From positions 1 through 64,000 of the forward strand of contig JASAND010010770.1 of assembly GCA_030248195.1 (NCBI GenBank): a stretch of DNA of 64,000 nucleotides, written 5' to 3'. The stretch comes from Trissonchulus latispiculum (taxonomy: Eukaryota > Nematoda > Enoplea > Enoplida > Ironidae). Positions 63,301-64,000 of the stretch are shown here, piece after piece (the first letter of the stretch is position 1; each line of letters starts with the position of its first letter). A program made the translations under genes and the position numbers. Under the pieces are notes generated by a model. The model was not told where the DNA came from. It worked only from the letters and a program-made list of their open reading frames with translations, and did no database searches.

Positions 63301-63742
63301 ACTTCATCCAAAAACTTGTATCCCGGATTACAGGCATATGTAACAACAACGTAGGGTCGGAGATTTCTGTTGCGACGACGTTCCCAGAATGGCCGTAAAA
63401 CATATTGAATCTTTTTGTACCTAGAAACTGGTAATAGCATCATTTACTCAACAACCAGAAAACTGCATATAGCACTAAGAAACAAATTAGGATTTTGAAT
63501 ATTTTCGCAGAGCAACCATGTGCTCAGACTTTAAAACAATATTATAGTTATGATACTAAGTTAGTGGCTGGCTTACTGTCCGTTTTCCAATTTTGGCGGG
63601 GTTACTGTTCGTGAACCCATGGATCGAACCGAAATACATGACGAATCAAGAATTCGGGTTTCCGGGTAGCAGATTTGCCGGCCAGACACTTTTGAAAGAA
63701 TACATTTTCCTTCCAAACCAGAGGGAATGAAGTTTTGTGGAG
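9239..63742 (-). CDS. giant modular extracellular-matrix gene (DIG-1/mesocentin-like), 33 visible exons, both ends outside window
   Basis: Visible coding sequence is about 6.7 kb, or 2,230 codons. Domain order is: sushi, EGF, EGF, WAP, Cys-rich, Ig-FN3 four times, EGF-rich exon, thyroglobulin-1 twice, FN3, VWA, Ser/Thr-rich, VWA, linker, FN3, linker, FN3 (first half). All modules are secreted-protein types with conserved cysteines, so the product is expected outside the cell as a matrix or adhesion scaffold. Every exon has GT/AG borders on the minus strand, and its length equals the value predicted by phase 1-1 modules; most FN3 domains are split by a phase-0 intron. No start codon, signal peptide or stop is in the window. 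The combination resembles the giant nematode adhesion protein DIG-1/mesocentin, which has a similar domain mix; that identity is from memory and not tested. Other large modular matrix proteins (hemicentin, papilin) fit the order less well. Confidence 0.8.
9573..10430. mobile_element. hAT-like non-autonomous element with GGGTCA arrays, copy 1
   Basis: Ends are CAGAGATGAAACCGGGTCA and its inverted form. Flanks GTATGGTC and GTATGTTC match 7/8 as a target duplication. Both subterminal regions are arrays of ACCGGGTCA (9584-9670 and 10363-10420) in mixed orientation around an AT-rich core without coding potential. The 8-bp duplication with A at position 2 and G at position 5 of the end fits the hAT superfamily. 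Confidence 0.85.
10707..11480. mobile_element. hAT-like non-autonomous element with GGGTCA arrays, copy 2
   Basis: Left end CAGAGATGGAACCGGGTCA, right end inverted with one change (CATCACTG). Flanks CATGACAC and CATGACAT match 7/8. The left array is nearly the same as in the element at 9573, down to the order of forward and reverse words, but the core is different. Confidence 0.85.
11481..13225. other. intronic sequence with no gene apart from the frame at 12441
   Basis: AT-rich sequence in the intron between exons 32 and 33. No domain of the host gene was found on the minus strand. Confidence 0.5.
12441..12809 (+). CDS. unrecognised open reading frame, possibly a fragment
   Basis: A 122-codon plus-strand frame of ordinary, non-repetitive composition, lying between repeat elements. 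In-frame stops upstream are close, and reading continues plausibly in another frame just before it (12280-12440), as if from a frameshifted longer gene. I see no family motif. It could be a retrotransposed or transposon-derived fragment inside the intron between exons 32 and 33. Confidence 0.3.
   Translation: MLRSQSGSTTQRYIKGILEAANLRRVNEHTIAESLLSLYLADHIARYLGVQSNINPILYQAGLLAIGLTSKEELVRFGDTCVESVEGYSGVVIDAKVMPNAISYEKVFCVSPAKFGMWDQVG
13226..14479. mobile_element. TIR element with TAA target duplication, host of a nested insertion
   Basis: About 60-base, near-perfect terminal inverted repeats starting TGGGTATGTCAGC, flanked by TAA on both sides (13223-13225, 14480-14482). A TWA 3-bp duplication is typical of PIF/Harbinger-type MITEs. 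The inner sides carry repeated TCTCGAAAGTTG words. Without the nested hAT-like element it would be about 370 bp. Confidence 0.8.
13419..14298. mobile_element. hAT-like element with dense GGGTC(A/T) arrays
   Basis: Ends CAGGGATGGAAACTGGGTCA and inverse; perfect 8-bp target duplication TGTTTGCG (13411-13418 and 14299-14306). Arrays at 13430-13620 and 14110-14285 hold GGGTC about every 8-15 bases. It is inserted inside another element (13226-14479). Confidence 0.92.
14822..15207. mobile_element. TIR element with CTCGAG-type subterminal words
   Basis: Inverted ends read CAGGAGCCAGTTTCAT and CAGGGGCCAGTTTCAT. Subterminal CTCGAGTTCTCGAG words occur near both ends (about 14847-14880 and 15076-15182). 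The flanks show no clear target duplication, so the outer limits are approximate. Confidence 0.7.
15208..17429. other. intronic repeat-rich sequence, no gene seen
   Basis: Several short hairpins around GGGGCC and GCAGAGG words and a repeated TTTTAGGGGNC...CTTGTTA motif (about 16318, 16890, 19910). Nothing coding was recognised. Confidence 0.4.
17438..17895. mobile_element. hAT-like element with GGCCCG arrays
   Basis: Ends CAGAGATGAGCACGGGCC and inverse (TAGAGATGAGC); perfect 8-bp target duplication CTTTGTAG at 17430-17437 and 17896-17903. Arrays of GGCCCGGCCCG at 17450-17585 and 17754-17880 flank an AT-rich core. No coding capacity. Confidence 0.93.
18333..18596. mobile_element. short hAT-like element, CGTAGCCAG ends
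   Basis: Perfect 8-bp target duplication CTAGATAG (18325-18332 and 18597-18604). Ends CAGATGCGTAGCCAG and CAATAACGTTGCCAG share CGTxGCCAG. Internally GC-rich, with GGGGCAGG runs near both ends. Non-coding. Confidence 0.85.
18808..19790. mobile_element. TIR element with TAA duplication and TCTGYRCAGA words
   Basis: About 50-base terminal inverted repeats starting TGTGTCTGTCAAACTAAC, flanked by TAA on both sides. Both subterminal regions (about 18880-19020 and 19530-19735) contain many copies of ATCTGCACAGATTT-like words. No transposase frame. Confidence 0.8.
19969..20276. mobile_element. candidate G-tract element
   Basis: A run of G followed by TCTGGGGAGG at the left and the inverted CCCCCCCAGGACCC at the right, both ending near GTTAAY. 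CAAGCCCCCC recurs inside. It resembles the GC-armed elements in form, but no clean target duplication is visible. Confidence 0.45.
20770..20838 (-). CDS. exon 32: short Thr-rich linker
   Basis: Phase 1-1, 69 bases, no Cys, Thr/Pro/Glu-rich. Acceptor GTTTTTAG, donor TG/GTAAAT. Similar in kind to exon 29, so FN3 domains here are separated by short linkers. Confidence 0.6.
21433..21637 (-). CDS. exon 31: FN3 domain 6, second half
   Basis: Phase 0 in, phase 1 out, 205 bases. DFIIYYSPDATLP start, LQNLSPNTTYTMFVKAKN and YGLGPSS are FN3 strands. Acceptor CGTTTTAG, donor CAG/GTGCGT. Confidence 0.85.
21834..22204. mobile_element. MITE, AGAGTGTG family, copy 1
   Basis: Similar from end to end to 42378-42763, including an internal CTATGTTTGTGTTCT segment and GAGCGAGTGAGC. 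Terminal inverted repeats start around GAGTAC...AAGAGTGTG. It lies 200 bases upstream (in gene direction) of exon 31, in the same intron. Confidence 0.7.
22433..22499. repeat. two-copy 35-bp direct repeat
   Basis: A unit starting GCCCCTCCCTAACATAATAG is repeated immediately, with almost no change. Confidence 0.9.
22701..22806. repeat. fragment shared with 30325-30440
   Basis: About 100 bases from GTGGTGATTCCTTTTG to TATAAAAATRTAGC are similar at both places, and the first 20 bases also match the minus strand near 31340-31360. This is a dispersed repeat. Confidence 0.65.
24924..24951. repeat. perfect 28-bp palindrome
   Basis: GGAGCTTCCAGAAA is followed directly by its exact inverse, with no loop. 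It is the cleanest of a series of hairpins in this block. Confidence 0.95.
26898..26970 (-). tRNA. tRNA-like sequence, probable pseudogene
   Basis: Read on the minus strand it has a 7-bp acceptor stem (ACCCGTG/CACGGGT), a D arm GCTC...GAGC, and a T arm CTGAG-TTCGAAT-CTCAG, all fully paired. The anticodon arm pairs CTGGA with TCCAG but leaves an 8-base loop, so the anticodon is ambiguous. That extra base and the repeat context favour a pseudogene or tRNA-derived repeat. Confidence 0.6.
30113..31862. repeat. diverged repeat block with internal duplication
   Basis: Segments 30113-30215 and 30600-30715 are similar (TATCAAATA...GGAGAAATTAGCTAAAA), and 30834-31319 is similar to about 31380-31862. 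Inverted GGTGGTGATTCC words lie at 30326 and 31343. It reads as an old, partly duplicated element with no coding sequence left. Confidence 0.55.
32065..32162 (-). CDS. exon 30: FN3 domain 6, first half
   Basis: Phase 1 in, phase 0 out, 98 bases. ILVKWKIDGDI carries the core Trp. Acceptor TTTATTAG, donor TGG/GTAAGC. Its partner half is 10.4 kb away. Confidence 0.7.
32784..32861 (-). CDS. exon 29: short Pro/Glu/Thr linker
   Basis: Phase 1-1, 78 bases, no Cys. Connects VWA 2 to the next FN3. Acceptor TTATTCAG and donor CAG/GTAAGG are both strong, and the phase fits both neighbours, which makes this small exon credible. Confidence 0.65.
33166..33753 (-). CDS. exon 28: VWA domain 2
   Basis: Phase 1-1, 588 bases. 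MIDAS FDGSNS, then GGTETG and VITDGRD, all intact. Sequence is close to VWA 1 (same SNS motif, same loop positions), so the two probably arose by duplication. Acceptor AATTTTAG, donor TAG/GTATCA, eight codons past the closing Cys. Confidence 0.95.
33754..34927. other. intron between exons 27 and 28, left part
   Basis: No gene recognised. The plus-strand frame at 34403-34630 has no recognisable feature. Confidence 0.45.
34936..35460. mobile_element. hAT-like element with GGGCCC arrays, copy 1
   Basis: Ends TAGAGTTGTGCC and inverse (GGCACAACTCTA). Flanks GCTGACGG and GCCTGACGG agree except for one inserted base. Two GC-rich arms (34965-35125 and 35258-35450) surround an AT-rich core of about 130 bases that is nearly identical to the one in 36171-36704. 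Confidence 0.85.
35461..36170. other. unique spacer between two copies of the same element
   Basis: About 710 bases with no gene recognised, inside the intron between exons 27 and 28. Confidence 0.5.
36171..36704. mobile_element. hAT-like element with GGGCCC arrays, copy 2
   Basis: Same ends as copy 1 and a perfect 8-bp target duplication CCCGGGGT (36163-36170 and 36705-36712). The two copies are in the same orientation and differ by scattered substitutions and small array-length changes. Confidence 0.93.
37097..37519 (-). CDS. exon 27: Ser/Thr-rich mucin-like region
   Basis: Phase 1-1, 423 bases, 140 whole codons without Cys, dominated by Thr, Ser, Glu and Pro. Probably an extended, glycosylated spacer between the two VWA domains. 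Acceptor CTTTGTAG, donor CAG/GTTTGC. Confidence 0.75.
37856..38011 (-). CDS. exon 26: Thr/Ser-rich linker
   Basis: Phase 1-1, 156 bases. Rich in Thr, Ser and Pro with no Cys, typical of an O-glycosylated mucin-like spacer. Acceptor TAATTTTAG, donor CAG/GTTTCA. Confidence 0.65.
38398..38961 (-). CDS. exon 25: VWA domain 1
   Basis: Phase 1-1, 564 bases. A complete von Willebrand A domain in one exon. The metal-binding MIDAS motif is FDGSNS (DxSxS), with the distal Thr in GGTRTG and Asp in LITDGHD. Flanking cysteines (DPC near the start, LLC at the end) can close the domain. An intact MIDAS suggests cation-dependent ligand binding. Confidence 0.95.
39599..39830 (-). CDS. exon 24: FN3 domain 5, second half
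   Basis: Phase 0 in, phase 1 out, 232 bases. SYIIYYTVDPQLP start and YTVGVQP strand; the loop between strands is longer than in the other FN3 copies. Acceptor GCGTTTCAG, donor AAG/GTAATA. Confidence 0.8.
40894..40997 (-). CDS. exon 23: FN3 domain 5, first half
   Basis: Phase 1 in, phase 0 out, 104 bases, the same length as the last visible exon at 9239-9342. IEMTWTVTPATTTIH carries the core Trp. Acceptor AATTTCAG, donor CAC/GTAAGT. Confidence 0.7.
41420..41626 (-). CDS. exon 22: thyroglobulin type-1 module 2
   Basis: Phase 1-1, exactly 207 bases like its neighbour, pointing to a tandem exon duplication. PYMPQC, ALQCDRSSRKCWCVN and GSR...C are visible. Acceptor ATTTTTAG, donor TG/GTAAAA. Confidence 0.9.
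42096..42302 (-). CDS. exon 21: thyroglobulin type-1 module 1
   Basis: Phase 1-1, 207 bases. YIPVC, KQCHQSTGYCWCVD and GTRRG...C are the family signature (QC, CWCV). Such modules often inhibit cysteine proteases or bind matrix partners. Acceptor CTGTTTCAG, donor T/GTAGGT. Confidence 0.9.
42378..42763. mobile_element. MITE, AGAGTGTG family, copy 2
   Basis: Long near-perfect terminal inverted repeats (about 70 bases from AAGAGTGTGCCACTAGG) with a 7-bp flanking repeat ATATAAC on each side. Two runs of nine G lie in the right half. It inserted 76 bases upstream of exon 21. Confidence 0.8.
43260..43410. mobile_element. candidate small GC-array element
   Basis: Begins TAGGGTTGTCCCCGG, ends CAGCCCTA, with GGGCCCGG words inside. 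The flanks carry a 12-13-base direct repeat (CTAAATTAAACC and CTAAATTTAAACC) rather than a clean 8-bp duplication. It may be a deleted member of the GGGCCC group. Confidence 0.5.
43516..43866 (-). CDS. exon 20: EGF-rich exon (two EGF domains plus a third Cys-rich unit)
   Basis: Phase 1-1, 351 bases. Two calcium-EGF-like repeats with NGGCEDFC and NGGCEQIC motifs, then a shorter unit (PCLTFVDGVCQCP...HC). Three units in one exon contrast with the one-module exons at 62-63 kb. Acceptor ATTTTCAG, donor T/GTAAGA. Confidence 0.9.
44276..44686. repeat. tandem array, four units of about 115 bp
   Basis: Units begin at 44276, 44391, 44506 and 44620. Each starts with AAGCCAAGCCAACCAAG followed by AAAACTTGGCTTGGCTT, a strong hairpin. 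Confidence 0.95.
44741..45189. repeat. two-copy ~221-bp duplication with G tracts
   Basis: Units begin near 44741 and 44962. Each carries GGTAGTTATATGTTCGTTGG, a run of about ten G, and TTTGCTGACTAAC. Confidence 0.8.
45528..46260. repeat. tandem array, seven units of about 110 bp
   Basis: Units begin near 45528, 45641, 45751, 45861, 45965, 46075 and 46185. Each starts with AAGCCAAGCCAAGTTTACTT then GGTTGGCTTGGCTT. The fourth unit has lost part of the hairpin. Confidence 0.95.
46655..46990. mobile_element. hAT-like element with CCGGCCGG arrays
   Basis: Perfect 8-bp target duplication CTCCCTGG (46647-46654 and 46991-46998). The right end inverted is TAGAGTTGTTGGCCGGCC; the left end is TAGTGGTTTGTTGACCCGG. 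Arrays of GGCCGGCC lie at 46669-46795 and 46913-46980 around a 115-base AT-rich core. Confidence 0.9.
46999..47880. other. intronic sequence between exons 19 and 20
   Basis: No repeat family recognised. A minus-strand Cys-containing frame at 47567-47762 is a weak candidate for a skipped exon; its splice sites are poor. Confidence 0.35.
47881..48079 (-). CDS. exon 19: FN3 domain 4, second half
   Basis: Phase 0 in, phase 1 out, 199 bases. FYRVSY start, LLPGRDYVVIVQAH and GPGPKS are FN3 features. Acceptor GTTTTAG, donor CG/GTAAAT. Confidence 0.85.
48388..48533 (-). CDS. exon 18: FN3 domain 4, first half
   Basis: Phase 1 in, phase 0 out. Ends in VIVTWQFPPQEVE. The donor is either AAA/GTACAC (used here) or ACC/GTTAAA six bases earlier; both keep phase 0. 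Acceptor TGTTGTAG. Confidence 0.7.
48981..49289 (-). CDS. exon 17: Ig domain 4
   Basis: Phase 1-1, 309 bases. VPITCHVRGQPG, ISWYHQE and YVLRCVGAD give the two Cys and core Trp. The central loop is longer than in the other Ig domains. Acceptor AATTACAG, donor TAG/GTGAGT. Confidence 0.85.
49574..49772 (-). CDS. exon 16: FN3 domain 3, second half
   Basis: Phase 0 in, phase 1 out, 199 bases. KYEIFH start, ITGLKPGLTYYVKIRAVN and KGAGPF are FN3 landmarks. Acceptor GTTTGCAG, donor ACA/GTAAGC. Confidence 0.85.
50356..50468 (-). CDS. exon 15: FN3 domain 3, first half
   Basis: Phase 1 in, phase 0 out, 113 bases. Ends in VEWKPPPSEDGQIS, a typical FN3 core-Trp strand and turn. Acceptor TTATTACAG, donor TCT/GTCAGT. 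Confidence 0.75.
51177..51443 (-). CDS. exon 14: Ig domain 3
   Basis: Phase 1-1, 267 bases. A complete I-set Ig domain: ITLRCSSTG, IRWIKDG, ITCEAENVVG. Acceptor CTTTGTAG, donor AAG/GTAACT. Confidence 0.85.
51585..52400 (+). pseudogene. gag: gag remnant with CCHC knuckles
   Basis: Reads as a gypsy-type capsid protein (KHFHPKPLVI and CEFGQFLERAVRDRF segments) followed by zinc-knuckle cysteines (CRFCGARVHIEKAC). A 97-bp MITE splits it at 51784-51880 and several frameshifts follow. The two flanks of the MITE read in the same phase once its TTA duplication is counted once. Confidence 0.75.
51784..51880. mobile_element. 97-bp palindromic MITE
   Basis: Ends AGACCTGTTTACACTGCC and AGGCCAGTTTACACTGCC (inverted), flanked by TTA on both sides. 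Almost the whole element is inverted repeat around CCAAACT. The TTA duplication suggests a PIF/Harbinger-type source. Confidence 0.85.
52401..55086 (+). pseudogene. pol: pol remnant: protease, RT, RNase H, truncated integrase
   Basis: Protease DTGA near 52440, RT palm with YLDD near 53290, RNase H TDAS near 53720, and integrase zinc-finger-like sequence at about 54780-54930. The catalytic integrase core is missing: the zinc finger runs almost straight into the basic C-terminal tail (RRSTRQRRR, 55000-55050). Frameshifts and stops are numerous. The 716-bp inverted-repeat element sits between RNase H and integrase. Confidence 0.8.
53968..54683. mobile_element. 716-bp near-complete inverted repeat with TTAA duplication
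   Basis: Flanked by TTAA at 53964-53967 and 54684-54687. The two arms of about 340 bases are inverted copies with scattered differences and a short loop near 54320-54350. TTAA targets are used by piggyBac and Kolobok-type elements; the G-rich start (GGGGGTG / GGGTGAT) leans to the latter. Confidence 0.85.
55787..55979 (-). CDS. exon 13: FN3 domain 2, second half
   Basis: Phase 0 in, phase 1 out, 193 bases. Begins GYDVLY and has LEPNQDYYFKLC and HGRGPFSE. Its 5' intron carries the copy-B GC-rich element; its 3' intron holds the dead gypsy element. Confidence 0.85.
56128..56732. mobile_element. GGCCCCG-array element, copy B
   Basis: Left end AGAGTTGCGCCC and right end inverted TAGGGCTGCGCCGGG. 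The core (56260-56610) matches copy A (8440-8860) in order. The left arm is mostly lost. Flanks AAAGATAT and AATGACAA agree at only 5/8, consistent with age. Confidence 0.7.
56837..56928 (-). CDS. exon 12: FN3 domain 2, first half
   Basis: Phase 1 in, phase 0 out, 92 bases. Ends in VSWNPSSSPTVQ, the FN3 core-Trp strand. Acceptor ATTTTTAG, donor CAG/GTAGGG. Confidence 0.7.
57248..57523 (-). CDS. exon 11: Ig domain 2
   Basis: Phase 1-1, 276 bases, a complete Ig domain in one exon: LSLNCTAFG, IEWLK, and VSCQATNLYG give the two cysteines and core Trp. Acceptor GTTTTCAG, donor GA/GTTAGT. Confidence 0.85.
57600..58606. mobile_element. 1-kb TIR element with TTAA duplication
   Basis: Inverted ends GGTGCTGGTATCCCTTTGTG and GGTGCTGGTATCGCTTTGTG, flanked by TTAA (57596-57599 and 58607-58610). 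No transposase frame. It lies in the intron between exons 10 and 11. Confidence 0.85.
58778..58982 (-). CDS. exon 10: FN3 domain 1, second half
   Basis: Phase 0 in, phase 1 out, 205 bases. Begins GYKVYY and contains NLEPSTSYFLRLQA and NGPG, standard FN3 strands C', E, F and G. Same length as the exon at 21433-21637. Confidence 0.85.
59568..59665 (-). CDS. exon 9: FN3 domain 1, first half
   Basis: Phase 1 in, phase 0 out, 98 bases. Has the core Trp and PNGEIT turn of FN3 strand C. Same length as the first-half exon at 32065-32162. Donor ACA/GTGAGT. Confidence 0.75.
59754..60473. mobile_element. TIR element with GGGGGTTCT arrays
   Basis: Inverted ends GGCCCATGTCAAGATAAAAGT. Between them GGGGGTTCTGGGGGTTCT words recur with about 95-base spacing (59830-60020) and again at 60434-60450. 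Flanks share CTGTTT. It sits in the intron between exons 8 and 9. Confidence 0.7.
60512..60668 (-). CDS. exon 8: Ig domain 1, second half
   Basis: Phase 0 in, phase 1 out. Contains the second Ig Cys in ARLQCVAKNELGSA and the closing VDVIV strand. This is the only Ig domain of the four that is split by an intron, at the same phase (0) as the FN3 splits. Confidence 0.75.
61105..61229 (-). CDS. exon 7: Ig domain 1, first half
   Basis: Phase 1 in, phase 0 out. Encodes the strand with the first Cys (NVTCYAVGNPYP) and the core Trp (ISWFK) of an I-set Ig domain. Acceptor TTTCTAG, donor AAA/GTATAT. Confidence 0.75.
61710..61820 (-). CDS. exon 6: small Cys-rich module with CWC
   Basis: Phase 1-1, 111 bases, 36 whole codons. 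Cysteine pattern C-x5-C-x-C then CWC and a final C. CWC recalls thyroglobulin type-1, but the module is far too short for that family. I do not recognise it. Clean splice sites support it as an exon. Confidence 0.65.
62095..62274 (-). CDS. exon 5: WAP four-disulfide-core domain
   Basis: Phase 1-1, 180 bases. The pattern KPGSCP, CRSSC, DWDCP, KCC and C...C is the whey-acidic-protein core, usually found in secreted protease inhibitors and matrix proteins. Acceptor CCTTTTAG, donor T/GTAAGT. Confidence 0.85.
62429..62572 (-). CDS. exon 4: EGF domain
   Basis: Phase 1-1, 144 bases. Six cysteines in the order NGGCQHYC...VCSC..GY.L..DGKRC, the LDL-receptor/fibulin type of EGF module. Acceptor TTGTTTAG, donor CAG/GTGTGT. 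Confidence 0.85.
62870..63013 (-). CDS. exon 3: EGF-like Cys-rich module
   Basis: Phase 1-1, 144 bases. Six cysteines in an EGF-like spacing (CKRNCNTGIC...C.IC...C), ending in a calcium-EGF-like TPDRDHAKC. Acceptor ACATTGCAG, donor C/GTAAGT. Confidence 0.75.
63239..63420 (-). CDS. exon 2: remainder of sushi (CCP) domain
   Basis: Phase 2 in, phase 1 out. Contains the YxC, GYKFLDE, xFC and W...PQC positions of a sushi module, a disulfide-linked binding fold of secreted proteins. Acceptor TTTCTAG, donor AAG/GTTGTT. Confidence 0.75.
63577..63742 (-). CDS. exon 1 visible: Cys-containing segment and start of sushi domain
   Basis: Acceptor TTTTTTAG at 63743-63750; donor GTAAGC after 63577. Enters in phase 1 and ends in phase 2. 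Encodes a four-Cys segment and the PPKLENGQ stretch typical of the first strand of a sushi (CCP) domain. The last two bases join the next exon in frame. Confidence 0.65.
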
Positions 63743-64000
63743 CTAAAAAATCAATCCATTAGCTGTTAATTTACTCCCAGCATATTCTACATTCGTACAA
63801 AAGCATCTTCATGCAATGTCCTACCTTATTTTAGTAAAAACGGAGTTTTATATTTACTTGACCATGCACCGAGCATAGGAAAGAATCAATAATACCAAGT
63901 CTCGGGTAAATTATCAACCTCAAGTGTCTATTTCTGTATTTTCAAGTTTCCTATTTTAACATTTAATAATCCTCATGACTTTCTATGTGAAACATGATTA

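Overview
This is metazoan nuclear DNA: AT-rich, intron-rich and crowded with repeats. One very large gene on the minus strand fills most of it (last visible exon 9239-9342, first visible exon 63577-63742), and both of its ends lie outside the window. I reconstructed 33 exons from GT/AG splice sites, open reading phase and domain content. In N- to C-terminal order they encode: sushi, two EGF-like modules, a WAP core, a small Cys-rich module, four alternating Ig and fibronectin III (FN3) domains, an EGF-rich exon, two thyroglobulin type-1 modules, FN3, VWA, a Ser/Thr-rich mucin-like stretch, a second VWA, a short linker, FN3, a linker, and the first half of another FN3. All the exon lengths fit one phase scheme: modules are phase 1-1 and most FN3 domains are split by a phase-0 intron. 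The product looks like a giant secreted extracellular-matrix or adhesion protein. From memory the closest known type is nematode DIG-1/mesocentin. With large introns and heavy transposon load this could fit an early-branching (dorylaimian, e.g. mermithid-like) nematode, but the species call is inference.

Layout. 1-6576: a Ty3/gypsy LTR retrotransposon on the plus strand, with a nearly intact but frameshifted pol, a long non-coding tail, a polypurine tract and a putative 3' LTR. 6577-9238: repeats. 9239-21637: 3' part of the host gene, with introns full of non-autonomous DNA transposons. 21638-32064: one 10.4-kb intron that splits an FN3 domain and holds about 6 kb of ORF-less, hairpin-rich sequence and a tRNA-like sequence. 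32065-63742: the remaining exons, plus a second, dead gypsy copy (51585-55110) that has itself received two MITE insertions.

The most unusual content is a set of short non-autonomous elements with hAT-like ends (start CAG or TAG, 8-bp target duplications) whose subterminal regions are expanded arrays of a short GC-rich word: GGGTCA, GGCCCG, CCGGCCGG and others. I find seven with perfect or 7/8 target duplications, plus several degraded relatives. Other inserted elements have TAA/TTA or TTAA target duplications. A 2.5-kb element with a perfect 8-bp duplication carries two different tandem arrays. No transposase for any of these is visible here, so all would have to be mobilised from elsewhere.
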